Source: Acidovorax sp. sic0104 (GTDB taxonomy: Bacteria; Pseudomonadota; Gammaproteobacteria; Burkholderiales; Burkholderiaceae_C). From it: a stretch of 64,000 bases of DNA. The position numbers and the translations under genes were made by a program. The notes under the pieces were generated by a model that was not told the DNA's origin, did no database searches, and was given only the letters and a program-made list of their open reading frames with translations. Below are positions 26,247 to 35,016 of this stretch, piece by piece. Numbering within the stretch: the first letter of the stretch is position 1; every line of letters starts with the position of its first letter. The stretch lies in NCBI RefSeq assembly GCF_019219095.1, contig NZ_JAHUWH010000016.1, positions 62,001-126,000 on the forward strand, written 5' to 3'.

Positions 26247-28859
26247 ATGATGTTGAAAGCCTACCGTGACCACGTGGCCGAGCGCGCCGCCCTGGGCATC
26301 CCCCCGCTGCCGCTGACCGCCTCGCAAGTGGCCGAGCTGATCGAACTGATCAAGAACCCCCCTGCGGGCGAAGACGCCTTCCTGCTGGACCTGCTCACGC
26401 ACCGCGTGCCCCCTGGCGTGGATGACGCCGCCAAGGTCAAGGCCAGCTTCCTGGCGGCCGTGGCCCACGGTGACATCCAGGTCGGCCTGATCTCCAAGTC
26501 CAAGGCCACCGAGCTGCTGGGCACCATGGTCGGCGGCTACAACGTGCACCCCCTGATCGAGCTGCTGGACGACGCCGAAGTGGCGGGCGTCGCGGCAGAG
26601 GCGCTCAAGAAGACGCTCCTGATGTTCGACTTCTTCAATGACGTCGCCACCAAGGCCAAGGCAGGCAACGCCAAGGCCCAGGAAGTGATGCAGAGCTGGG
26701 CCAACGCCGAGTGGTTCACCTCGCGCCCCGAAGTCGACAAGAAGATCACCGTCACCGTGTTCAAGGTGCCAGGTGAAACCAACACCGACGATTTGTCGCC
26801 CGCGCCCGATGCCTGGAGCCGTCCCGACATCCCGCTGCACTACCTGGCCATGCTCAAGAACACCCGTCCCGACGCGGCATTCAAGCCCGAAGAAGACGGC
26901 AAGCGCGGCCCGATGCAGTTCATCGATGACCTGAAGAAGAAGGGCCACCTGGTCGCCTACGTGGGCGACGTGGTGGGCACCGGTTCTTCGCGCAAGTCGG
27001 CCACCAACTCCATCGTCTGGGCCACCGGCCAGGACATCCCCTTCGTGCCCAACAAGCGCTTTGGTGGCGTCACGCTGGGCGGCAAGATCGCCCCCATCTT
27101 CTTCAACACGCAGGAAGACTCCGGTTCGCTGCCCATCGAAGTGGATGTGTCCAAGCTGGAAATGGGTGACGTGATCGACGTGCTGCCCTACGACGGCAAG
27201 ATCGTGAAGAACGGCGCCACCGTGGCCGAGTTCCAGCTCAAGAGCGACGTGCTGTTCGACGAAGTGCGCGCCGGCGGCCGCATCAACCTCATCATCGGCC
27301 GCTCGCTGACGAGCAAGGCTCGCGAGTTCCTGGGCCTGCCAGCGTCCAACGCGTTCCGCCTGCCCACCGCCCCCGTGGCGACGAATGCCGGCTTCACGCT
27401 GGCGCAGAAGATGGTTGGCCGCGCTGTCGGCCTGCCCGAAGGTCAGGGCGTGCGCCCCGGTACCTACTGCGAACCCAAGATGACCACCGTGGGCTCGCAG
27501 GACACCACCGGCCCGATGACGCGCGATGAGCTGAAGGACCTGGCCTGCCTGGGCTTCTCGGCCGACCTCGTGATGCAGTCCTTCTGCCACACGGCCGCCT
27601 ACCCCAAGCCTGTGGACGTGAAGACGCACCGCGAACTGCCTGCGTTCATCAGCAACCGCGGCGGCGTAGCCCTGCGTCCTGGCGATGGTGTGATCCACAG
27701 CTGGCTCAACCGCCTGCTGCTGCCCGACACCGTGGGCACCGGCGGCGACTCGCACACGCGTTTCCCCATCGGCATTTCGTTCCCCGCAGGTTCTGGCCTG
27801 GTGGCCTTTGGCGCCGCCACCGGCGTGATGCCGCTGGACATGCCTGAATCCATCCTCGTGCGCTTCAAGGGTGAAATGCAGCCTGGCGTGACCCTGCGCG
27901 ACCTGGTGCACGCGATCCCGCTGTACGCCATCAAGCAGGGCCTGCTGACGGTGGCCAAGGCCGGCAAGATCAACGCCTTCTCCGGCCGCATCCTGGAAAT
28001 CGAAGGCCTGCCAGACCTGAAGGTCGAGCAAGCCTTCGAGCTGTCGGACGCCTCGGCCGAGCGCTCTGCCGCCGGCTGCACCATCAAGCTCAACCCCGAG
28101 CCGATCAAGGAATACCTGACCTCCAACATCGTTCTGATGAAGAACATGATCGCCGACGGCTACGCCGATGCCAAGACGCTGCAGCGCCGCATCGAGAAGG
28201 TCGAAGCCTGGCTGGCCAAGCCCGACCTGCTCGAAGCCGACAAGGACGCCGAGTACGCCGCCGTGATCGAGATCGACCTGGCCGACATCAAGGAACCCAT
28301 CGTCTGCTGCCCCAACGATCCGGACGACGCCAAGTTCCTGTCCGAAGTGTCGGGCACCAAGATCGACGAAGCCTTCATCGGCTCGTGCATGACCAACATC
28401 GGCCACTTCCGCGCTGCAGCCAAGCTGCTGGGCGGCCAGCGCGACATTCCCGTCAAGCTGTGGGTGGCACCGCCCACCAAGATGGACGAGAGCGAGCTGA
28501 TCAAGGAAGGCCACTACGCTGCGTTCGGCACGGCCGGTGCGCGCACCGAAATGCCCGGCTGCTCGCTGTGCATGGGCAACCAGGCGCAGGTGCGTGAAGG
28601 CGCGACGGTGATCTCCACCTCCACCCGCAACTTCCCCAACCGCCTGGGCAAGAACACCAACGTGTTCCTCGGCTCGGCGGAACTCGCCGCCATCGCCTCG
28701 CGCCTGGGCTACCTGCCTTCCAAGGAAGAGTACCTCAAGGAAATGGGCGTGATCGATGCCGACAAGGCGAGCGTGTACCGCTACATGAACTTCGATCAGA
28801 TCGAAGAGTACGCGGAGGCCGCCAAGGCTGCACCTGCGTCGGCGGCCGTGGCCTGCTGA
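26247..28859 (+). CDS. acnB: Bifunctional aconitate hydratase 2 / 2-methylisocitrate dehydratase
   Basis: An 870-residue AcnB-type aconitase converting citrate to isocitrate and acting on 2-methylisocitrate. The N-terminal HEAT-like helical domain ([20 protein letters not shown]) and swivelling domain 4 precede the catalytic core, as in AcnB. Core motifs include [40 protein letters not shown] and [14 protein letters not shown], the last two supplying the [4Fe-4S] cysteines. The ATG at 26247 has an upstream GGAG and the family N-terminus; the long frame upstream is non-homologous. A strong hairpin terminator follows 31 bp after the stop codon. Confidence 0.97.
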   Translation: MMLKAYRDHVAERAALGIPPLPLTASQVAELIELIKNPPAGEDAFLLDLLTHRVPPGVDDAAKVKASFLAAVAHGDIQVGLISKSKATELLGTMVGGYNVHPLIELLDDAEVAGVAAEALKKTLLMFDFFNDVATKAKAGNAKAQEVMQSWANAEWFTSRPEVDKKITVTVFKVPGETNTDDLSPAPDAWSRPDIPLHYLAMLKNTRPDAAFKPEEDGKRGPMQFIDDLKKKGHLVAYVGDVVGTGSSRKSATNSIVWATGQDIPFVPNKRFGGVTLGGKIAPIFFNTQEDSGSLPIEVDVSKLEMGDVIDVLPYDGKIVKNGATVAEFQLKSDVLFDEVRAGGRINLIIGRSLTSKAREFLGLPASNAFRLPTAPVATNAGFTLAQKMVGRAVGLPEGQGVRPGTYCEPKMTTVGSQDTTGPMTRDELKDLACLGFSADLVMQSFCHTAAYPKPVDVKTHRELPAFISNRGGVALRPGDGVIHSWLNRLLLPDTVGTGGDSHTRFPIGISFPAGSGLVAFGAATGVMPLDMPESILVRFKGEMQPGVTLRDLVHAIPLYAIKQGLLTVAKAGKINAFSGRILEIEGLPDLKVEQAFELSDASAERSAAGCTIKLNPEPIKEYLTSNIVLMKNMIADGYADAKTLQRRIEKVEAWLAKPDLLEADKDAEYAAVIEIDLADIKEPIVCCPNDPDDAKFLSEVSGTKIDEAFIGSCMTNIGHFRAAAKLLGGQRDIPVKLWVAPPTKMDESELIKEGHYAAFGTAGARTEMPGCSLCMGNQAQVREGATVISTSTRNFPNRLGKNTNVFLGSAELAAIASRLGYLPSKEEYLKEMGVIDADKASVYRYMNFDQIEEYAEAAKAAPASAAVAC

Positions 28860-28890
28860 TACCGCGGCGGCGGCCAGTCCGTTGCCTGCC

Positions 28891-28917
28891 AAGCGGCCCT
28901 TCGGGGCCGCTTTTTTT
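28891..28917 (+). terminator. Rho-independent terminator after acnB
   Basis: AGCGGCCC and GGGCCGCT pair around a short TTCGG-type loop and are followed by seven T residues (28911-28917). This is a typical strong terminator for acnB. Confidence 0.88.
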
Positions 28918-28964
28918 ATGGGTGCCCGCGTTGTGGGAGGGGGGGCTCGTGACAGTGGTTTGTC

Positions 28965-29000
28965 GGCAACATGACAGTCACTGATTTGTCATATGTTGGC
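28965..29000. promoter_or_regulatory. Imperfect dyad upstream of the DUF3592-ankyrin gene
   Basis: GGCAACATGACA (28965-28976) and TGTCATATGTTGGC (28987-29000) form an inverted repeat with a 10-bp centre, interrupted by a 2-bp insertion in one arm. Several TGACAGT/TGTCA words lie nearby. It ends 48 bp before the ATG at 29049 and may be an operator. Confidence 0.35.
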
Positions 29001-29048
29001 AGCTAAGCTCGCGGCATAACAACAACCACCACGACAAGGGAGGGATTC

Positions 29049-31583
29049 ATGAAAAACACAATGGGGCGCGCAGGGGCGCTGGTGTTCAGCGCGATTTTTG
29101 CCGTCGCCTTCGGTCTGGGGGGCTACTTCTTCGGTTTGAAGCCTCTGGCTCAGACACTGTGGACCGCCTGGCAGGTGGGGCAGTGGCAGCAGGCACCCGC
29201 GCAGGTGATCAGCGCCGAGCTCAAGCAGCACCCGGGCAGCAAGGGCGGCACGACGTACGAAGTGCAGGCCCGCTACCGCTACGAGTTCAACGGCGCGAGC
29301 CACGAGGGAACACGGGTGGGGCTGGATGCGCAGAGCGGGTCCGACAACATCGGCGACTGGCACCAGCAGTGGCACGGCCGGCTGCAGCAGGCGCAGGCCC
29401 GCAACCAGCCCATCACGGTGCGGGTGAATCCGGACAACCCTGCGCAGTCGCTGATCGATCCTTCCATCCGCTGGCGGTTGCAGATCTTTCGCTTGCCGTT
29501 TGCTCTGATCTTCACCGCAGTGGGGGTGGTGGCGGCCTGTGTCTTTGTGCTGCTGCTCATTGGTCGCGGCGAGTCCATGGGCATGGCGCAGCCAGCGCAC
29601 GGCGAACCACCAGCCAGCGGGCCGGCCCCGCGCAATTCACTGCACGGCACGGCGGTCGGGGCCTGGATTTTCAGCCTGCTGTGGTGCGGCCTGTCGTTCC
29701 CGATGGCGGCCCTGCTGTGGTCCGACCGCAATGCGTCGGGCTGGGCCCAGGCGTTCATCGGCGTGTTCGTGGTGGTCGGTGTGCTGATGCTGACACTGGC
29801 CATCCGCCAGACCCGCATGGTGTGGCGCTACAAGGGCGCGGGCTTCACTGCACTGCCTTACCGGCCCCAGGCCGGCCGCATGGTGGAGGTGACATTGCTG
29901 CTGTCGCACCGCGCTGCGGCACAGCCCGGCGCCCAGGCCCTGCGCTTGAGGCTGGCGCAGTACCGGGTGGATGAATCGAGCTCGGGCTCCCCCGAGCGGC
30001 AAGTGGAAGTTGTAGATGCCCGGGCCGCGCTGCAGCCCACGCCCGACGGCGGCCTGCGGCTGGTCGCACGCTTTGATGTGCCCCAGGACGCGCCCGCCCA
30101 TGGTGCACAACGGTCCCGGGAGCGGGTTGACTGGCGGGTCGAACTGCTGGGCCCCGACGGTTCCGTCGAACTGTCCTACGACCTGCCCGTGCAGGCCGCA
30201 CCCCTCAGACCTGGTGATTCGCTGCCCGAGGACCGCTTTGACCCCCGCGCCGTGTGGACGCGTGAGGAGCCCATCATCCCGCCAGAAGGTGCGCAAAGGG
30301 GCGGTGCTGTCCCCGCGTGGCCTGCAGGCGCTGTATTGCAGGAGTTGCCCCAGGCGGTGCAGATCAGCTTTGCGCAGCAAGCCTGGCGCTGGGGAGCCGG
30401 CATCGCGCTGGCCGCACTGGCCATCGAATGGCTCGTCAACGACCGCATCGGCCTGCATGGCGTGGTGCTGCCCCGGTCGTGGGGCGGGCTGGCCGTGACG
30501 GCGGGGCTGCTGGCCGTGGCGCTGCACGCGGCAACGCGCAATTGGGTGACCCGGGTGCAGGACGATGGCGTGGTGGCGCGCTGCAGCTCCTGGATGTGGA
30601 CCACCGTGACATCGGTGGCGGGCGATGCCAGCCAGTCGCTGGTGCACAAGGTCGTGTATGCCACGGGCAGCGGCAGCGCACAGAACAACCACCATGCGGT
30701 GTACGGCCGCAACGCGCAGGGCACGCTGGTGCAGCTCACGCCGGCGTTGAGCGGGCCCGAGGCTGCGGCCGGCGTAGGCCGGGCCATTGCCAAGGCCTGG
30801 CAGGACCGCCGCGGCCGCTTCACGCCGGGCGCACGGCGTTCGCAGCGCCATGATGTGTCGCGCCCCGCCTGGGGCTGGTTGTTCATCGGCGCAGTGCTCG
30901 CCGCCCTGTGGTGGGCGCCACGCAGTCCCGTGGGCGTCGCCACCATCAACGCAGCCGGCGGTGCCGCGTCGCACCGGGTCTGGTCGGGCCCGGACGGCCG
31001 GCTGATGGATGCGCAGAACGCGGGCGATGCCGTTGCGCTGGACCAGGCCCTGCGCGATGGCGCCGACCCCAACCTGCTCGCGGACAACGGGTCTTCCATG
31101 TTGATGCTGGCGGCGCACCGGGGGCAGATGGCCCACGTGGACCTGCTGCTCAAGGCGGGCGCGCAGCCGGACCTGCGCCAGACGCAGAAAGACAGCGAGC
31201 GGGGCGACACCGCGCTGCTGCGCGCTTTTTGGGGCGGCCATCTGGCGGTGGCGCAGCGGCTGGTTCACGCCGGTGCCAGCCTGCAAGCCCGCAACCGCTG
31301 GGACTGGGGCCCCGTGCACATGGCTGCGCAAAGCGGGTGCGTGCCGTGCCTGCAATGGCTGGCCGACCAGGGCCAGCCGCTGGACGAGCCCGCTCCCGCC
31401 AGCCGCGGCGAGACGCCCGCCATGCTGGCGGCCGCCAAGGGCCGGGTGGCGGTGCTGCAGTGGATGGAGGGCCGCGGCATCGACCTGTGGCGCCGCGACC
31501 CGCAGGGCAAGACGGCCCTGGACTGGGCACGCTTTGGCCAGCAGGCCGACGCCGAGCGCTGGCTGCTGGAGCGCCAGCGCTGA
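29049..31583 (+). CDS. Large membrane protein with DUF3592-like region and C-terminal ankyrin repeats
   Basis: An 844-residue multi-domain protein. The N-terminal part (about residues 8-175) has a membrane helix, a DUF3592-like beta domain (QQAPAQVISAELKQHPGSKG, YRYEFNGASHEGTRVGLD, PITVRVNPDNPAQSLIDPSI) and a second helix pair. Further membrane segments follow near 195-255, around 440-485 and near 600 (WLFIGAVLAALWWAPRSP), separated by large loops. The last 185 residues are ankyrin repeats (ALDQALRDGADPNLLADNGS, GHLAVAQRLVHAGASLQARN, GWETPAML-like repeat, TALDWARFGQQADAERWLLE). The ankyrin domain probably mediates protein contacts. No enzyme motif is seen. The acnB terminator lies upstream; a repeat-rich spacer separates it from the SbmA-like gene. 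Confidence 0.8.
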   Translation: MKNTMGRAGALVFSAIFAVAFGLGGYFFGLKPLAQTLWTAWQVGQWQQAPAQVISAELKQHPGSKGGTTYEVQARYRYEFNGASHEGTRVGLDAQSGSDNIGDWHQQWHGRLQQAQARNQPITVRVNPDNPAQSLIDPSIRWRLQIFRLPFALIFTAVGVVAACVFVLLLIGRGESMGMAQPAHGEPPASGPAPRNSLHGTAVGAWIFSLLWCGLSFPMAALLWSDRNASGWAQAFIGVFVVVGVLMLTLAIRQTRMVWRYKGAGFTALPYRPQAGRMVEVTLLLSHRAAAQPGAQALRLRLAQYRVDESSSGSPERQVEVVDARAALQPTPDGGLRLVARFDVPQDAPAHGAQRSRERVDWRVELLGPDGSVELSYDLPVQAAPLRPGDSLPEDRFDPRAVWTREEPIIPPEGAQRGGAVPAWPAGAVLQELPQAVQISFAQQAWRWGAGIALAALAIEWLVNDRIGLHGVVLPRSWGGLAVTAGLLAVALHAATRNWVTRVQDDGVVARCSSWMWTTVTSVAGDASQSLVHKVVYATGSGSAQNNHHAVYGRNAQGTLVQLTPALSGPEAAAGVGRAIAKAWQDRRGRFTPGARRSQRHDVSRPAWGWLFIGAVLAALWWAPRSPVGVATINAAGGAASHRVWSGPDGRLMDAQNAGDAVALDQALRDGADPNLLADNGSSMLMLAAHRGQMAHVDLLLKAGAQPDLRQTQKDSERGDTALLRAFWGGHLAVAQRLVHAGASLQARNRWDWGPVHMAAQSGCVPCLQWLADQGQPLDEPAPASRGETPAMLAAAKGRVAVLQWMEGRGIDLWRRDPQGKTALDWARFGQQADAERWLLERQR

Positions 31584-31630
31584 CGCGGCTCGATGTGGTG
31601 CGATGCGATCTTGGGCCGACGCGATGGAAA

Positions 31631-31671
31631 TGCAGGCGTAAAGAAGGTGCAGGCGTAAAGAAGGTGCAGGC
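31631..31671 (+). repeat. 17-bp tandem direct repeat
   Basis: TGCAGGCGTAAAGAAGG occurs twice in perfect tandem (31631-31647, 31648-31664), followed by a third partial copy, TGCAGGC. It sits in the 198-bp gap between the ankyrin-protein gene and the SbmA-like gene, probably from slippage duplication. Confidence 0.85.
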
Positions 31672-31781
31672 AGCGAGGCCGCGACAGGGACACAGGCCTG
31701 GAAGGTCCGAGAGCAAGCCACGGAACGTTCGCGCGACGCCGCGATCAGAGTCCGCAGAACCATAACAACTCGGCATCCACG

Positions 31782-32780
31782 ATGTTCAAGTCCTTCTTTT
31801 TCTCCCGCCGGTGGTGGGCCTGGTCGATCCTGGGCTCCATCGTCATCCTGCTGGCCACCTGGTACCGCGTCGAGCTCGACGTGCAGATCAACGACTGGTT
31901 CGGCAGCTTCTACGACCTGGTGCAAAAGGGGCTGAGCCAGCCCGGCAGCATCACGATGCAGGAGTTCTGGCGCCAGCTGTCCACCTTCACGCACGTGGCC
32001 ATGCTGTATGTGACCACGGCGGTGCTGGTGGATTTTTTTTCCAAGCACTACATCTTTCGCTGGCGACAGGCCATGAACGAGCACTACATGGCCGCCTGGC
32101 CCCGGCTGCGCCACATCGAAGGCGCAGCGCAGCGGGTGCAGGAGGACACGATGCGCTTCGCCCGCATCATGGAAGACCTGGGGCTCAGCTTCATGCGCAG
32201 CCTGATGACGCTGGCCGCGTTTTTGCCCATCCTGTGGATGCTCTCGGACAAGGTCACGGCGCTGCCCGTCCTCGGTGCCGTGCCGCATTCGCTGGTCTGG
32301 GTGGCGCTGCTGTGGTCGCTGGGCGGCACGCTGCTACTGGCGCTGGTGGGCGTGAAGCTGCCGGGGCTGGAGTTCCAGAACCAGCGCGTGGAGGCGGCCT
32401 ACCGCAAGGAGCTGGTGCTGGGCGAGGACGACGCTGCCCGCGCATCCCCGCCCACTGCCGCCGCGTTGTTCCAGGACGTGCGGCGCAACTACTTCCGGCT
32501 GTTCTTCCACTACCTGTATTTCGACGTCGTGAAATGGTCGTACCTGCAGGTGAGCGTGCTCGTGCCGCTGGTGGCGCTCGGGCCCACGCTGGTGGCCGGG
32601 GCCATCACGCTGGGGGTGATGCAGCAGATCGCGCGGGCTTTCGACAAGGTCCTCGAGTCGTTCCAGTTCCTTGTGCTGAACTGGAGCACGGTGGTGGAGC
32701 AGATATCGGTCTACAAGCGCCTGCGGGCCTTCGAGCGGCAGATGACGGCGCCGCTGGCAGAGGAGGGCCTGGCAGGCTGA
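31782..32780 (+). CDS. SbmA/BacA-like peptide-uptake transporter
   Basis: A 332-residue inner-membrane protein of the SbmA/BacA family, proton-driven importers of proline-rich peptides, microcins and modified peptides. The N-terminus (MFKSFFFSRRWWAWSILGSI) and VELDVQINDWFGSFYDLVQK match the family opening, with TVLVDFFSKHYIFRWRQAMN-like and HIEGAAQRVQEDTMRFARIM segments as the signature. Six or more membrane helices are visible. It lacks a nucleotide-binding domain, as SbmA does. It is somewhat shorter than E. coli SbmA (406). It is followed by a convergent LysR gene with a dispersed repeat in between. Confidence 0.87.
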   Translation: MFKSFFFSRRWWAWSILGSIVILLATWYRVELDVQINDWFGSFYDLVQKGLSQPGSITMQEFWRQLSTFTHVAMLYVTTAVLVDFFSKHYIFRWRQAMNEHYMAAWPRLRHIEGAAQRVQEDTMRFARIMEDLGLSFMRSLMTLAAFLPILWMLSDKVTALPVLGAVPHSLVWVALLWSLGGTLLLALVGVKLPGLEFQNQRVEAAYRKELVLGEDDAARASPPTAAALFQDVRRNYFRLFFHYLYFDVVKWSYLQVSVLVPLVALGPTLVAGAITLGVMQQIARAFDKVLESFQFLVLNWSTVVEQISVYKRLRAFERQMTAPLAEEGLAG

Positions 32781-32833
32781 GTGGGAGCGGTGGCGGTGAA
32801 TGCCGCCACGGGATCGCGTTTCACTCGTCGTTG

Positions 32834-32887
32834 CTATATTTTTGGTAGCTATTTGCGCTTATCCATCAAGCGGTAGAGCCTATTTTT
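32834..32887. repeat. Dispersed intergenic repeat, copy 1
   Basis: The sequence has the pattern TTGCTA..TTTTGGTAGCTA, TTGCGCTTATCC, AAGCGGTAGAGCC. It aligns along most of its length with 45985-46040, including the paired CGCTT...AAGCG half-hairpin. It lies in the 145-bp convergent gap between the SbmA-like gene and a LysR gene. Confidence 0.7.
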
Positions 32888-32925
32888 TTGTTTGAAATCC
32901 TGGGTCGCCGGCCGTCTTCGGGGGC

Positions 32926-33834
32926 TCATGCCGGGTCGTTGGGCGTCGCCGTGCGGGGCATCAGGTGCTGCAGCAACTGCAGTGCATGTAGTGGCAGCTC
33001 GTCGGGGCTGCGGGTGCACAGCACCAGGCTGCGCCGGGCCCAGCCATCCGTCAGGCGCAGCGCCTGGATGCCGTGGGCTCGGCTGTGCCGCCGGGCGGCC
33101 GCCAGGGGCACGATGCCCACGCCGACGCCCATGCCCACCAGCTGGCAGACCGCCTCGAAGTGGCGCAGCCGCACCCTGAAACGCAGCCGTTGGCCTGTGC
33201 GCTGCGCGTGCCGTGCGACATGGCTTTGCAATGCGCTGCCTTCGTCCAGCCCCACGAAGTCCAGGTGTGCCGCGTCGGCCAGCGCCATGCGCCGCAGGCT
33301 GGCCAGCGCATGGCCGCGCGGCACGACCAGCACCAGCGGGTCCGGTTTCAGCGTCCAGGCGGCAAGCCCCTGCAGGTCCGCCGCATCCGAGGCCAGGCCC
33401 ATGTCGCACAGGCCGGAGCGCACGGCGTCGGCCACGTCCTGGCTCGGGGCTTCCTGCACATCGACCGAGATGCGCGGGTGCTGCTGCAGAAAGCCCGCCA
33501 TCGCTGCGGGCAGAAATTCGCTCAGGGCCGACGAGTTGCAACGCATGCGCACATGGCCGGCCAGGCCGTTGCCGAAGTCGCCCAGGTCGCCGCGCAGATG
33601 CTCCATCTGGCGCAGCACCAGCCGGGCGTGGTGCAGCAGCGTGTGGCCCGCTGGGGTGGGTTGCACGCCCCGCTGGGCGCGCACCAGCAGCGGTACGCCC
33701 AAGGCGTCTTCCATGCCGCGAATGCGCTCGCTGGCGGATGCCAGCGCCATGTGGCTGCGCTCGGCGCCGCCGGTGATGGTGCCCGCTTCATGCACGTGCA
33801 CGAAGAGCCGCAAGTCTGTCAGGTCAAAGCGCAT
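32926..33834 (-). CDS. LysR-family transcriptional regulator
   Basis: A 302-residue LysR-type regulator starting at the ATG at 33834 (MRFDLTDLRLFVHVHEAGTI). The helix-turn-helix is TGGAERSHMALASASERIRG, and the two-lobe effector domain begins HVRMRCNSSALSEFLPAAMA. Segments such as DVADAVRSGLCDMGLASDAA and PLVLVVPRGHALASLRRMAL are normal for the family. It is divergent from a TauE/SafE permease gene (219-bp spacer), which is its likely target. I see no clear T-N11-A box in that spacer. Confidence 0.9.
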   Translation of the reverse strand: MRFDLTDLRLFVHVHEAGTITGGAERSHMALASASERIRGMEDALGVPLLVRAQRGVQPTPAGHTLLHHARLVLRQMEHLRGDLGDFGNGLAGHVRMRCNSSALSEFLPAAMAGFLQQHPRISVDVQEAPSQDVADAVRSGLCDMGLASDAADLQGLAAWTLKPDPLVLVVPRGHALASLRRMALADAAHLDFVGLDEGSALQSHVARHAQRTGQRLRFRVRLRHFEAVCQLVGMGVGVGIVPLAAARRHSRAHGIQALRLTDGWARRSLVLCTRSPDELPLHALQLLQHLMPRTATPNDPA

Positions 33835-34053
33835 GGGCGCGAACCTACCACATCGACCCACCGCGGGTGGCTTCGGCTGTGCCTGAGGCTGGCTGCGCAG
33901 CTTCCGCATTTCCAGGCACACCCGCGTTGCGAAGAATGCGCTCGTGGCCCGCCGCGTCGAGCGGGCAGGAGAAGGGCCAGCGATGGATCGGACACGAAGG
34001 ACATGTCGGCAGGGGGGGCGTACGGGCGTGAAGATGCGTGCGGGGTGGCGGCC

Positions 34054-34839
34054 ATGACGGGCGGCAGCCTGGGTGACCAACCGTGGGCGTGGCTGGCGGC
34101 GGCAGCCATGGTGTTTGCCCTGGCGGGTTGCATCAAGGGGGTGGTGGGCCTGGGTCTGCCCACCGTGTCGATGGCCTTGCTGGCCCTGCTGGTGGTGCCG
34201 GCCGAGGCGGCCGCGCTGCTCATCGTGCCGTCGCTGGTCACCAACCTCTGGCAGTTGCGCCCCTTTGCCGCGCTGCGCCCGCTGCTGCGGCGCCTGGGCG
34301 GCATGCAGCTGGGTGTTTGCGGGGGCACCTGGCTTGGGGCCTGGCTGCTGGGAGCGCCTGCGGGGGCATGGTCGCGTGCCATGCTGGGCGTGGCGCTGAT
34401 CGCCTACGGGGTCTGGGGACTGATGGGGGCGCGGCTCAGTGTGCCTGCGCGGGCCGAGCCGTGGCTGTCGCCCGCGGTGGGCCTGGCCACCGGCTGGGTC
34501 ACGGCCGCCACCGGTGTGTTCGTCGTGCCTGCCGTGCCCTACCTGAAGGCCCTGGGCCTGCAACGCGACGCGCTGGTGCAGGCAATGGGCCTGTGCTTTA
34601 CCGTGTCCACCCTGGCGCTGGCGGGCGGGCTGGCGTTCAATGCCAGCTATCCGCTGCCCACCCTGATCCTGTCGGCCTGGATGCTGGTGCCCGCGCTGCT
34701 GGGCATGGCCCTGGGTGCGCGCATCCGCCAGCGCATGTCCGCCGTGTGGTTCAGGCGCTGCCTGATGGTGGGGCTGCTGGCCCTGGGCGTCTACATGGTG
34801 GCAGATGTCCTCGCCTGGCACGGCTTTGCGTCTTCGTGA
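34054..34839 (+). CDS. TauE/SafE-family (sulfite exporter-like) membrane permease
   Basis: A 261-residue polytopic protein of the TauE/SafE (DUF81) family of anion or organosulfonate exporters. The first helix has the family signature WAWLAAAAMVFALAGCIKGV followed by VGLGLPTVSMALLALLVVPA, and the repeated half has TGWVTAATGVFVVPAVPYLK. About eight helices are visible. The ATG at 34054 is preferred because it lies just before helix 1; the ATG at 34003 would add 17 residues. The gene is divergent from a LysR gene. The substrate is unknown. Confidence 0.85.
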   Translation: MTGGSLGDQPWAWLAAAAMVFALAGCIKGVVGLGLPTVSMALLALLVVPAEAAALLIVPSLVTNLWQLRPFAALRPLLRRLGGMQLGVCGGTWLGAWLLGAPAGAWSRAMLGVALIAYGVWGLMGARLSVPARAEPWLSPAVGLATGWVTAATGVFVVPAVPYLKALGLQRDALVQAMGLCFTVSTLALAGGLAFNASYPLPTLILSAWMLVPALLGMALGARIRQRMSAVWFRRCLMVGLLALGVYMVADVLAWHGFASS

Positions 34840-34847
34840 CGGCGGCT

Positions 34848-34943
34848 GGCAAAGCTCTCCTGGCGTCGTTGTCGGGTCTTGCCGTACTTGCAGTACTGTC
34901 TGCGACCCAACGCCTAGCCAGGACCGCTGCGCTGAGCTTTGCC
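34848..34943. repeat. 96-bp imperfect inverted-repeat (hairpin) element
   Basis: The outer arms GGCAAAGCTC (34848-34857) and GAGCTTTGCC (34934-34943) match perfectly. Inner matches include CCTGGC/GCCAGG, GTTGTCGGGTC against GACCCAAC, and the central GTACT-TGC-AGTAC (34884-34896). It occupies most of the 177-bp gap between convergent genes (TauE permease and helicase), where it could act as a bidirectional terminator or a mobile-type palindrome. Confidence 0.8.
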
Positions 34944-35016
34944 AACCGCTTGACGGGCGGGGGACTGGCGTCTTTGCAGAACCTGGACATGCTCGCAGCC
35001 CTGGCTGTCCAATGTC

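Noticed and set aside
26226-28892. An 888-codon open frame antisense to acnB
   Set aside because: It is the complement of a strongly conserved aconitase gene in a high-GC genome with little third-position constraint, and its translation (His/Gly/Val-rich) matches no family.
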